Source: Candidatus Saccharibacteria bacterium 49-20 (GTDB lineage Bacteria > Patescibacteriota > Saccharimonadia > Saccharimonadales > Saccharimonadaceae). Taken from it: DNA of 64,000 nt. Shown piece by piece: positions 1 through 7,526 of the stretch (positions are counted from its first letter, which is position 1; each line of letters starts with the position of its first letter). The stretch spans positions 736,141 to 800,140 of the forward strand of contig MKSN01000001.1 in the NCBI GenBank assembly GCA_001897295.1, in the 5' to 3' direction. The position numbers were made by a program, and so were the translations under genes. The notes under the pieces were generated by a model. It was not told where the DNA came from, did no database searches, and saw only the letters and a program-made list of their open reading frames with translations.

Positions 1-437
1 GACACAATATTGAACCACTTTGCTGCCTCGGGGAGATAATCTGGAGAGCAGTTAAACGAAAGAGTCGTGTCTTCTTGAATAGAAGTCTGCGTGAAGCCCG
101 CCACCGTTGGGCATTCTAGGTTTGCGATCCAGGCATTATACGAGTCCTTGTTGAATTCGTTCAGGCGCGAGAAAGGATAATTTGTCTTAAGTGAACTGGC
201 CATCGACCAGTCATTAATGTAGCGACCCCAAAAAACATCGCCCATAAATAACGTATTAGCTTTAACCGAAATCGGCTTCGCAGGCGCACTTTCCGCCGGC
301 TGCTCAGAGTTAGCAGAAGGAGACTTGGTTGATTGGTTCGAGAGAAATGCCACCACAGCACCCGCAACCAACACGATAACAAGGATTGAAAGCCCAATCC
401 TCCACCAAAGTCGCTTACTCCGCCCCCTTAGCTTCAT
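1..437 (-). CDS. CapA-family (PGA_cap) membrane-anchored protein, truncated at window edge
   Basis: This frame is missing from the ORF track because its stop lies outside the window. Reading leftward from the ATG at 437 gives a basic N-terminus, one membrane anchor (residues ~12-31, ending VVAFLSN), a Ser/Pro/Ala linker, then LFMGDVFWGRYIND and WIANLECPTV. These match the metal-binding GD motif and the NLE motif of the CapA/PGA_cap metallophosphatase-like fold. Family members act in capsule polymer synthesis or as surface phosphoesterases; which applies here is unknown. About 145 residues are visible and the catalytic C-terminus is off the window. It follows orn and mscL in the same direction with a short gap, so it may be the last gene of that operon. 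Confidence 0.75.
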   Translation of the reverse strand, partial: MKLRGRSKRLWWRIGLSILVIVLVAGAVVAFLSNQSTKSPSANSEQPAESAPAKPISVKANTLFMGDVFWGRYINDWSMASSLKTNYPFSRLNEFNKDSYNAWIANLECPTVAGFTQTSIQEDTTLSFNCSPDYLPEAAKWFNIV

Positions 438-460
438 TCCCTCATTGTAGCATTCTGAAA

Positions 461-1033
461 TTAAATCTTTTTGAATTTCGTCTGGTAGTAGCGAAGCTCT
501 TCAATGCTGCCACGAATATCATCGAGTGCTCGGTGTGCCTCACGCTTGGCGAACTTTTTGCCGTACTTGTTTTCAAAGACAACCTTCCAGGCTGAAACAT
601 CGAGCATGCGGTAATGGAGGCGCGCGTTCAAGCGAGGCCATTCGCTTTCGATGAAGCGTCGATCCATGTGGATTGAGTTACCCGCTAGTATCAGCGGAAT
701 TCCCTCTTCAAAATACTCTTCAACTAGTGCGAGGAGTTCATTTTCAATCGTGCGACCCGATCGAGCGGTTTCGTTATTTTGCTTAATGAGTGCATCGCGA
801 GTTTCAGGAACAGAATTCCAAAAATCTTTTGCCGGCCCCTTAAACATTCGACGCTCGACGAGGCGTGGCCCGACTTGAATAGCCGCTTCATACGTCGCAA
901 CTTCTTTAAAATCCCAATCGGTAATAATCGCCCCGACCTCAAGGATGCGATCCTCAACTGGGTCAAGTCCGGTCATCTCAAGGTCAATCCAAAGGACGTG
1001 TTTTTGCTTGGCGTTGCGCGTTTTTTTATCCAC
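461..1033 (-). CDS. orn: Oligoribonuclease (DEDDh 3'-5' exoribonuclease)
   Basis: Degrades 2-5 nt RNA fragments to mononucleotides as the last step of RNA turnover in the cytoplasm. The DEDDh exonuclease motifs are in order: Exo I WIDLEMTGLDP (residues ~16-26), Exo II in AGNSIHMDRRF (~117-127), and Exo III HRALDDI (~168-174) with the catalytic His. Its 190 residues are normal for Orn. The start is GTG at 1033, two bases after the mscL stop, so it is probably translated from the mscL message. In an organism that scavenges nucleotides this enzyme also helps salvage. Family assignment is secure. Confidence 0.95.
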   Translation of the reverse strand: MDKKTRNAKQKHVLWIDLEMTGLDPVEDRILEVGAIITDWDFKEVATYEAAIQVGPRLVERRMFKGPAKDFWNSVPETRDALIKQNNETARSGRTIENELLALVEEYFEEGIPLILAGNSIHMDRRFIESEWPRLNARLHYRMLDVSAWKVVFENKYGKKFAKREAHRALDDIRGSIEELRYYQTKFKKI

Positions 1034-1035
1034 TA

Positions 1036-1473
1036 TTATTTCTTCTTGTCGAGCTTATCAAGCTTAAAAATGTAGACAATCCAATAGATCACAAGTGCAG
1101 TTGCGATCAGTGTAATGAGTGAAGACAACGCCGCACCCCACGCAAACGTTGCCGAGCGTCCAAAGGCTTCAAAAGTCCAGGTTGATGACGCCAGCGTCGA
1201 ACCAGTGCCGGTAATAAATTGTACGATTGGGTTGATAAACCCTTCCACAAGCTTCTTGACCGTGTCTCCTGCCGCAGCACCAATCGCAAGACCGACTGCA
1301 AGGCCAATCACGCCCTGCGCACGAATAAAGTCAAAGAATCCGTCGACGTGTCCCTTCACGTGCTCAGCGCCCGCACCGGCTACGTTCCTGGCCGCAGCAG
1401 TTGCTTTCTTTCGCTTTTCAGCTGCCTTCGCCTTAGCATTTGATGATTGAGTTTTCGTTTTGCTTTCAGCCAC
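1036..1473 (-). CDS. mscL: Large-conductance mechanosensitive channel
   Basis: Homopentameric membrane channel that opens under high membrane tension to release solutes during hypo-osmotic shock. After an Ala/Lys-rich cytoplasmic N-terminus (~40 residues, longer than usual) comes the MscL signature GFFDFIRAQGVIGLAVGLAI (TM1) followed by GAAAGDTVKKLVEGFINPIV; TM2 is around residues 105-135 and the protein ends in a short basic tail. Its 145 residues fit the family. The GTG start at 1473 has an excellent upstream GAGGAGGAG ribosome-binding site. It is the first gene of the mscL-orn-capA-like run. Confidence 0.9.
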   Translation of the reverse strand: MAESKTKTQSSNAKAKAAEKRKKATAAARNVAGAGAEHVKGHVDGFFDFIRAQGVIGLAVGLAIGAAAGDTVKKLVEGFINPIVQFITGTGSTLASSTWTFEAFGRSATFAWGAALSSLITLIATALVIYWIVYIFKLDKLDKKK

Positions 1474-1507
1474 GAGTGTCTCCTCCTCTTACCACCACTT
1501 TTGTATC

Positions 1508-1513
1508 AGTATA
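1508..1513 (-). promoter_or_regulatory. Extended -10 element for mscL
   Basis: Reading leftward, TGATATACT forms an extended -10 (TGn plus TATACT) about 35 nt before the mscL GTG, leaving a short leader that carries the GAGGAGGAG ribosome-binding site. No convincing -35 is seen. Confidence 0.5.
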
Positions 1514-1531
1514 TCATTTCTAGGGTTAAAG

Positions 1532-1546
1532 AATCAGGAGAAGAAC
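1532..1546 (+). repeat. 15-nt inverted repeat, copy 1 (matches the RBS of the neighbouring gene)
   Basis: AATCAGGAGAAGAAC here is the exact reverse complement of 2215..2229. The second copy is the ribosome-binding site of the leftward gene 1606..2214, so this copy, read in that gene's mRNA, is a perfect antisense to its own ribosome-binding site. Confidence 0.8.
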
Positions 1547-1551
1547 CTGAA

Positions 1552-1604
1552 GGTGCATGGGACGGGACTCGAGGCTTGTGGCCGAGTCCCGTCCCATGCG
1601 CACC
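1552..1604 (-). terminator. Very strong GC-rich hairpin after the orphan gene
   Basis: Immediately after the stop of 1606..2214 is a 15-bp perfect stem (ATGGGACGGGACTCG with its complement), extended by five more pairs across a 2-nt bulge, around an 11-nt loop. There is no T-run on the leftward side, so it may terminate, protect the 3' end, or be bypassed. Confidence 0.6.
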
Positions 1605-1605
1605 A

Positions 1606-2214
1606 TCACTGCACGAGTGCGAGCGTGACGGTGGTCTTCGTAACCGGGTACGACTTGCCGTAGCTGCCCGACTTGACGTCGGGTTCGGCGACCGAAGTCA
1701 CCTGCAGCAGGCCGCGCGAGACCGCAGTACCCATGAACTCGATCAGCTCGTCCTCGCGGGTACGGGGCTCACCCATCGCCCGCGCGATCTCGGTGCCGTA
1801 CTCGGTGGTGCCGTCGGGCGACGAGAACTCCTCGTAGCCCAGCGGACCGTACAGCGCCACCCACGCCAGCACCTCGTTGCAGAGGCCGATCGCGTTGATC
1901 GGAAGGTAGACGTAGACACCCGCCACCCGAACTTCGCTTCGACCACCGTAGCTGCCTTCGCTCTTGGTGCCGATGTGACGCTTCACGCGCCCCATCGCCA
2001 CCAGCTGCTCAAGCGCCGTTCTGATCTCGCCACCGATGCCGGGCTGGAGGCCCAGCTCGATCGCGATCTCATACTCCTGGTTGTCGCCGGTCGAGATCCT
2101 GATCTCACCTCGGCAGACGAGCCGGAAGAGCACCCGGCGCTGCAGGTGTGTAAGCCCGTCTTCGCCGAGCTCCTCGGTTGCGTCGATCTGCATACCTTCC
2201 ACGACAGTTGTCAT
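1606..2214 (-). CDS. GC-rich orphan gene, possible winged-helix protein
   Basis: Unrecognised 202-aa soluble protein with no signal or membrane segment. HLQRRVLFRLV and EIRTALEQLVAMGRVKRH look like repeated winged-helix-type helices with a 'read-head' pattern, and LLQVTSVAEP could be a second unit; this is a weak structural guess. The ATG at 2214 has a strong AGGAG ribosome-binding site. Codon third positions are mostly G or C, unlike the AT-tolerant neighbours, which suggests recent acquisition or a distinct class of genes. It is flanked by a 15-nt inverted repeat of its own ribosome-binding site and followed by a very stable hairpin. A 6-bp hairpin (GAGCCC/GGGCTC) lies just upstream of the ribosome-binding site. 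No operon partner is evident. Confidence 0.7.
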   Translation of the reverse strand: MTTVVEGMQIDATEELGEDGLTHLQRRVLFRLVCRGEIRISTGDNQEYEIAIELGLQPGIGGEIRTALEQLVAMGRVKRHIGTKSEGSYGGRSEVRVAGVYVYLPINAIGLCNEVLAWVALYGPLGYEEFSSPDGTTEYGTEIARAMGEPRTREDELIEFMGTAVSRGLLQVTSVAEPDVKSGSYGKSYPVTKTTVTLALVQ

Positions 2215-2229
2215 GTTCTTCTCCTGATT
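2215..2229 (-). repeat. 15-nt inverted repeat, copy 2 (ribosome-binding site)
   Basis: On the minus strand this reads AATCAGGAGAAGAAC directly before the ATG of 1606..2214. It is the exact inverted partner of 1532..1546. Confidence 0.8.
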
Positions 2230-2313
2230 TTCGATGTGCGAGCCCTTGCCTAGGGCTCTATGGATTTGTACCCACCGGGATGGATAGGCACAGGACTACA
2301 TATTTGTAGACCT

Positions 2314-2345
2314 AAAACGCGTCCAGGTTTCCCTCGACGCGTTTA
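2314..2345 (-). terminator. Probable terminator of argS
   Basis: Minus strand AAACGCGTC, a 12-nt loop, then GACGCGTTTTAG forms a 9-bp stem with a short T-run, about 140 nt after the argS stop. The rest of the 2215-2480 gap also holds a small CTACA/TGTAG inverted repeat; no further gene is seen there. Confidence 0.5.
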
Positions 2346-2480
2346 TTGTTTCTTCAAATAAAACTTACGACGTCGAGGACGTATCGAGCATGAGGCCGAG
2401 AAGCATACATTGCTGATGTGTCATCACTGTCATAATGGGGCTAGTATACACCCGTGGTGCGAATAGTCGCAACCCTTAAA

Positions 2481-4166
2481 TTACATCTGGCTTGGAACTT
2501 CAATGCCAAGCAGGTTAAGTCCGTGCGCAAAAATGTGCGAAGCCTTTGCAAGCACTCCAAGGCGGGCGTCTCGGACTTCTGGTGTTACGTCACCTGTCGC
2601 AACTGGAGTAGCCTCGTAGTACCGGTTAAGTTCGCGGGCAAGTTCGTAAAGATAGTTTGCAACTTTATGTGGTTCGATTTCAGCCGCCGCACGGTGTACC
2701 ACTTCTGGGTATCCAAGGATTTTTGCGATGACGTCCTTTTCGGCCGTGTAGTCGTAGGTCTCATCGAATGAATTACCATGACCATTCTCGCGAAGAATCT
2801 TATTTACACGCACCGCAGCATATTGGACATACGGCCCGCTCACGCCAGTGAGTGCGAAGATGGTGTTCCAATCGAACAAAATATTAGTGCGTCGGTCTGA
2901 AATAAAGTCACTAAACTTAATCGCACCGAGCGCAATCTTCTTCACATCTTCATCAGATACATCGCGTCCTTCAACAACGGCTCGAGCTTTCTCTTCGGCG
3001 TCGTTGAGAAGTTCTTCCATTAATACCACGCCCTTACGACTACTCATTTTTTCACGAGTACCGTCCTCGTTCAGCTGATCAATAAAGCCAAACCACAGGT
3101 GGTAAAGATCGGTACTAATGCCGAGTTTTTTCGCCATCGCAAAGAGCTGCGAGAAGTAAAACTGTTGCTCAGAGCCCACTGCATAGATAACCTTGTCGGG
3201 GTGAATCGTTTCCTCACGATACAAAATTGTCGCAAGATCCGTAGTTGCATAAAGCGCCGCACCGTTACTCTTTTGTACGAGCAGCGGCACATCAAATCCA
3301 TACTCGTCAAGCGGCACGATAATCGAACCGTCCTCGTTTTGTGTCGCTACACCACTTTCAAGAAGCTTCTGCACCGCCGCCTTGCCCTTGGGTGCAAAGA
3401 AAGCCTCACCCAACTCATAATCGGTTGAAATTTTGAGACGACCCATGACGTTATGGATGTGGTCGAGGGAGATCGTATTAAAGCGCTGGCTGTAGGCAAC
3501 CGCCTCTGCGTCACCTGCCTCAAACTTCAAAAGCCAATCTTGCACTTGGTCGGCAAGGGTTGTGTCGCCGCGCTCGGCCTCTTCTTTAAGCAACTTCTTC
3601 ATTGCAATGTACACACGACCGAGTTCATAGACACCGTCTTTTTCGAGTGCCTCTTCGCTACTGAGTGTCAAAAAGCCAGCAATCCAAATACCAAGCGGTG
3701 CACCATAGTCGCCAAGGTGGTTATCGGTAATAACTTTCCAGCCCGTTGCCTCCATGAGCTGACGCGCGGCCCAGCCCTGGTTACCAGGGCGAAGGTGCCC
3801 GACACTGTATGGCTTGGCCATGTTCGGACTTGGATATTCAACAACAACCGTCTTACCTTCACCATCATTATTCTCACCGTAGGTGTCTGACCATTCACTT
3901 TCAAGCTGCTTTGCAATCGATGCGCCCGATACGCGCACGTTAATAAAACCAGGGCCCGCAATAGTCACTTCAGAGAATGCGCCAGTTTCGCGAAGCTTCG
4001 CCGCGATTTCTTCGGCTACTTCACGAGGGTTTTTACCTACCTGCTTTGCAAGTTGCAGCGCGACGTTCGTGGCGTAGTCACCAAACTCTGCGGCAGGTCG
4101 AGAAATCTGCGGCGTAACGTCAAGTGAATAAAGTTCGTGAATAATTTGAGTAAGTTGTTGTTCCAT
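2481..4166 (-). CDS. argS: Arginyl-tRNA synthetase
   Basis: Class Ia synthetase that charges tRNA-Arg with arginine. Visible parts: the Arg-tRNA-synt N-domain (residues ~1-85), the nucleotide-binding HIGH-type motif in PSPNMAKPYSVGHLRPGNQG (~111-130), the KMSKS-type loop TREKMSSRKGVV (~315-326), and a helical DALR anticodon-binding domain at the C-terminus (ending GLNLLGIEVPSQM). Its 561 residues are typical. A TGg-TATAAT -10 element ends 8 nt before the ATG, so the mRNA is probably leaderless or nearly so. A tRNA-Arg gene lies elsewhere in the window. Confidence 0.96.
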   Translation of the reverse strand: MEQQLTQIIHELYSLDVTPQISRPAAEFGDYATNVALQLAKQVGKNPREVAEEIAAKLRETGAFSEVTIAGPGFINVRVSGASIAKQLESEWSDTYGENNDGEGKTVVVEYPSPNMAKPYSVGHLRPGNQGWAARQLMEATGWKVITDNHLGDYGAPLGIWIAGFLTLSSEEALEKDGVYELGRVYIAMKKLLKEEAERGDTTLADQVQDWLLKFEAGDAEAVAYSQRFNTISLDHIHNVMGRLKISTDYELGEAFFAPKGKAAVQKLLESGVATQNEDGSIIVPLDEYGFDVPLLVQKSNGAALYATTDLATILYREETIHPDKVIYAVGSEQQFYFSQLFAMAKKLGISTDLYHLWFGFIDQLNEDGTREKMSSRKGVVLMEELLNDAEEKARAVVEGRDVSDEDVKKIALGAIKFSDFISDRRTNILFDWNTIFALTGVSGPYVQYAAVRVNKILRENGHGNSFDETYDYTAEKDVIAKILGYPEVVHRAAAEIEPHKVANYLYELARELNRYYEATPVATGDVTPEVRDARLGVLAKASHIFAHGLNLLGIEVPSQM

Positions 4167-4202
4167 TAGGGGTTATTATACCACTACCCCTGAGAAAATC
4201 CG

Positions 4203-5807
4203 CTACACACCCTGCTTCGCGGCGCGAATAAGCCCTACAAACAGTGGGTGCGGCCTACTAGGACGACTCTTAAACTCTGGGTGTGCCTGTGTTGCCACGA
4301 AATATGGGTGATGTGCGCCTTCAACGTATTCAACGAGCTTCCCATCGGGCGAAGTTCCTGAAATAGTGAGGCCGCCCGCTTCAATTGCTTTCGTAAACTT
4401 TTGATTCACCTCATAGCGATGGCGATGGCGTTCAACGGTTTTCGTTGCACCATACGCTTCGGCAACTTTCGAACCCTTTGTAAGTACGGCGTTGTAATCG
4501 CCCAGTCGAAGCGTGCCACCCGTCGACTCCTTGCCCTGCTGACCTTCCATAATATAGACCACGTTGTGCTTGGCGTCGGGTTCAAACTCGGTGCTATTCG
4601 CGTCACTCAAACCAGAACGACGAGCCGAGGCGATGACCGCAACTTGAAGTCCCAGACAAAGGCCAAGATACGGTTTTTTGTGTTCAAGCGCATAGGTCGC
4701 AGCTTGAATTTTTCCTTCAATTCCACGCTTGCCAAAGCCGCCTGGCACCAACACTGCGTCAACCGAACTTAAATCATCATTTACTACATCTTCGGCGTCA
4801 ATCCAACGCAGGTCAAGGTTTACCTTTTCTTGCCACGCAGCCGCCTTCAAGGCCTCAAGGACAGAGATGTACGTATCCTCGTTATCAAGATATTTAGCAA
4901 CCATACCCACCTTTACGGTTTGTGGGAAACGGGTTTCTTGGGCCTCCGCAAGGTCGCGCCATTTTGTAAGATCGGGTTTTTTAGTATTGCCCGTAAAACG
5001 TTCGAGCACAGGCCCAATACCACTCGCGTAGACCGTTAATGGCACCTCATACACAGTGTGTGCGTTCGCAAGCAGAATCACCGCATCCTCAGCCACACCA
5101 CTAAAGCGCGCGATTTTGGCCGCAATATCGCCAGGCGCAGGGTCTTCTGTGCGCACCACCACGCAGTCTGGCACGATACCAAATCCACGAAGGTCGTTCA
5201 ACGCATTTTGCGCAGGCTTTGATTTAAATTCTTTACTCGTCTGAATAAATGGCACATAGACGACGTGCACGTAAAAACAGTTCTCGCGCCCTACCCTACT
5301 GGCAAAATCACGAATCGCTTCAACAAAGCTCAGGCCTTCATAGTCACCCACCGTACCACCAACTTCTACAATATGAATATCAGATCCATTGGCCGCATCT
5401 TGAATAGCATCTTTAATCGCACCCGTAAGGTGTGGGACAAGCTGAATAGTTTGCCCGTTAAATTTTCCCGCGCGCTCATCAGCAATCAGGTTACTTAAAA
5501 GACGCCCCGAAAGTGTGGCGTTCTTTTGTGTCAGTTCAATGTCTAAAAAGCGCTCGTAGTGACCGAGGTCGAGATCGGTCTCGGCCCCGTCTTTCGTCAC
5601 GAAACATTCCCCGTGTTCACGAGGGTTCAAAAGACCCGCATCTACATTGAGATACGGGTCACATTTTTGAATAGAGACGTGAGCCCCCTTGGCCTGCAAA
5701 ATGGCACCAATGCTGGCCGCAGTAATGCCCTTTCCAACCCCCGAAAGCACCCCTCCAGTTACAAAGATATATTTTTGTGTCTTCCCCATTTCAGTTTTCC
5801 CCTCCAT
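4203..5807 (-). CDS. pyrG: CTP synthase
   Basis: Makes CTP from UTP, ATP and glutamine. The N-terminal synthetase domain begins KYIFVTGGVLSGVGKGITAA (P-loop); the C-terminal class I glutamine amidotransferase domain shows PGGFGKRGIEGK, the nucleophile in YLGLCLGLQ, and the HPEF motif. Its 534 residues are normal. Two starts compete: ATG 5807 lies 8 nt after an extended TGc-TACAAT -10 element (leaderless pattern), while ATG 5789 (MGKTQKYIF) has a GGAGGGG ribosome-binding site 9 nt upstream and matches family N-termini better. Retention of pyrG fits a genome that must balance pyrimidine pools for its RNR. Family is certain, start uncertain. Confidence 0.96.
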   Translation of the reverse strand: MEGKTEMGKTQKYIFVTGGVLSGVGKGITAASIGAILQAKGAHVSIQKCDPYLNVDAGLLNPREHGECFVTKDGAETDLDLGHYERFLDIELTQKNATLSGRLLSNLIADERAGKFNGQTIQLVPHLTGAIKDAIQDAANGSDIHIVEVGGTVGDYEGLSFVEAIRDFASRVGRENCFYVHVVYVPFIQTSKEFKSKPAQNALNDLRGFGIVPDCVVVRTEDPAPGDIAAKIARFSGVAEDAVILLANAHTVYEVPLTVYASGIGPVLERFTGNTKKPDLTKWRDLAEAQETRFPQTVKVGMVAKYLDNEDTYISVLEALKAAAWQEKVNLDLRWIDAEDVVNDDLSSVDAVLVPGGFGKRGIEGKIQAATYALEHKKPYLGLCLGLQVAVIASARRSGLSDANSTEFEPDAKHNVVYIMEGQQGKESTGGTLRLGDYNAVLTKGSKVAEAYGATKTVERHRHRYEVNQKFTKAIEAGGLTISGTSPDGKLVEYVEGAHHPYFVATQAHPEFKSRPSRPHPLFVGLIRAAKQGV

Positions 5808-5949
5808 GGGATTTCATTGTAGCATTATTTTTTGACAATGCGCTATAGGTAGGGTGTTGTAGTATTTTCACTACACTAGATGTAGTAGACATCCGAGAAG
5901 CGCTGTCGACATGCTGCTCGTGTTTTATACTGTAAAAAGATATGATTAG

Positions 5950-6510
5950 CTCTCTCTAAGTAGCTTCGTTGATGCTAGTGCAGCCAATGCTTTTGCTATA
6001 TGTTCTAGTATCTGGTCATCGTCAGGACGATGGAGTCTACGCCTCATCCCAAGATCGAGTTCGTCAGATTCTTATCCATTATTAGGTGGTGATGCCAACA
6101 ACGGTTTTACGCTCGGCATGCAACCTGGCCACAGCTATACGGCAATTGGGCGTTTAAGGGTTACAGCACCACAAACTGGAACACTCCAATTAAAGGCCCG
6201 AACAATAACAGCCTTTTGGAAAAAGGCTGACGGTAACTACAATTCGGGTGTTATTTCACAATCCGCACCAAATAGTCAAGGCGTCACAACGATACGACTA
6301 ACTTTCACAATCCCGCCAGATGCAACAGAGGCTTTTGTTCGTCTTTACAATGGTGCGTCATTTGGTAATGGTGATGTATGGTGGGATGACCTGGCTTTAG
6401 TAGAAGGGAGCTACACCGGCCCCTACCTCGACGGTGACATGCCTGGTTGCATATGGCGCGGCGTACCACATGCCTCCACCAGCGTAGGATATCCGTCCAA
6501 TGTTGCATAA
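5950..6510 (+). pseudogene. 3' remnant of a carbohydrate-binding, pilin-like surface protein
   Basis: An open frame runs from just after an in-frame TAG near 5949 to 6510, but the first ATG is only at 6118. The conceptual reading SSSGRWSLRL, GMQPGHSYTAIGRLRV, VWWDDLALVEGSYTGPYLDG resembles CBM_4_9-like jelly-roll domains, and it ends GCIWRGVPHASTSVGYPSNVA. That end parallels the C-terminal tag of the intact pilin-like proteins here. The prepilin N-terminus that should precede it is not present in 5820-5950, so I read it as a 5'-deleted copy. The ORF track lists only 6118..6510. Alternative: a short protein started at 6118 or from a non-ATG codon. The remaining gap 5808-5949 has TGTAGT/ACTACA inverted repeats but no gene. 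Confidence 0.55.
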
Positions 6511-6527
6511 CATGATAAAATAGCGAC

Positions 6528-7526
6528 ATGATGCAGTGGGCACAAAAACAAAAAGGCTTTACGATCGTTGAACTCCTCATTGTTGTGGTAGTAATTGCTA
6601 TTCTTGCCGCAATCACGATCGTGGCGTATAACGGCATCAACAACCGAGCAAAGGACGCAGCAGTACGCAGCGCTGCAGAACAAGTACTCAAGAAGGTGTC
6701 TACCTACGCCATCACAAATGCAGATACTTACCCCTCTACTCTGATGGACGCAGATATTCAAAACAGCGGCGGTACGTCATACCAATATAGCGTTAATAAC
6801 GCAACGAATCCAAAAACTTTTTGCGTCACCGCAACGCAAGATACTATTAGCTACTTCGTATCGAACAGCCAGGGTTCACCCCAGCTTGGTGGATGCGATG
6901 GCCATGGGGTTGGCGGTGTCGCAGCGATCACAAACTTCTACCTTGACCCAAAACCAAATAGCACTAGTCGTGCCACATCCTGGGACGGAGGTAATACAGG
7001 CACTTCTTATACAAATGTTGCCGCAACAGGTAATTGGTCTAAGTCAACGCGGGCAAACCGCTTAGTCTTCCCAGCAACAATCACATCAAATAATGGTGGG
7101 TTTACGGTCAATATTGGAAGCTCCTACCTTTCCTATGCGGGCACAAAGTACACAATCGTCGCAAGTATCCAACGAATATCAGGAAACGCAGGTATAGGGG
7201 GCGTCAGTGTTGATAAGAGCATCGCGGGCAGTGGTACAATGACGCTCCATGCGAGTGGGGGTACGGTAAGCAGTATGAATATAGGCCAAACCTACAAAGT
7301 ATATGCAACCTTTACAGCCGATGCAGCTGCGGCCGACCCAGGTCAAAATCTCCGACTATACGTGAATATCTCAAATAAATCTGCCAATACAACGGTTGAA
7401 ATAGCCGATATTGACCTATATCCGGGTGATTATACGACATCCCGCAACTGGTACTCAGGCGATTCTGCAAATTGGGTGTGGAACGGCGCCGCCAACAGTG
7501 CAACATCAACAGGGCCAGCTCTTTAA
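6528..7526 (+). CDS. Type IV pilin-like protein with C-terminal ligand-binding-type domain (paralogue 1)
   Basis: Surface protein of 332 residues. A short basic leader ends in Gly10, then FTIVELLIVVVVIAILAAI, a textbook class III prepilin cleavage site with Glu at +5 and a hydrophobic assembly helix. Residues ~30-125 are a pilin-type head; from ~130 there is a low-charge, Thr/Asn/Gly-rich beta domain similar to carbohydrate-binding modules, ending W-V-W-N-G and STSTGPAL-like (ANSATSTGPAL). It has two paralogues at 31.6-33.8 kb and a decayed relative just upstream. An extended -10 (TGa-TAAAAT) ends 6 nt before the ATG, so the message is probably leaderless. No pilin peptidase or assembly ATPase is in the window. 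A role in host-cell adhesion is inference. Confidence 0.85.
   Translation: MMQWAQKQKGFTIVELLIVVVVIAILAAITIVAYNGINNRAKDAAVRSAAEQVLKKVSTYAITNADTYPSTLMDADIQNSGGTSYQYSVNNATNPKTFCVTATQDTISYFVSNSQGSPQLGGCDGHGVGGVAAITNFYLDPKPNSTSRATSWDGGNTGTSYTNVAATGNWSKSTRANRLVFPATITSNNGGFTVNIGSSYLSYAGTKYTIVASIQRISGNAGIGGVSVDKSIAGSGTMTLHASGGTVSSMNIGQTYKVYATFTADAAAADPGQNLRLYVNISNKSANTTVEIADIDLYPGDYTTSRNWYSGDSANWVWNGAANSATSTGPAL

Noticed and set aside
1447-2253. 268-aa plus-strand ORF opposite the GC-rich orphan gene
   Set aside because: A shadow frame produced by GC-rich codons; it has no ribosome-binding site and its composition (Arg/His/Leu-rich) is typical of antisense readings, whereas the minus frame has a strong site and a following hairpin.
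2281-2345. CTACATATTTGTAG palindrome as a further NrdR-like site
   Set aside because: It resembles one half of the nrd boxes, but no partner at 32 nt and no promoter alignment were found.
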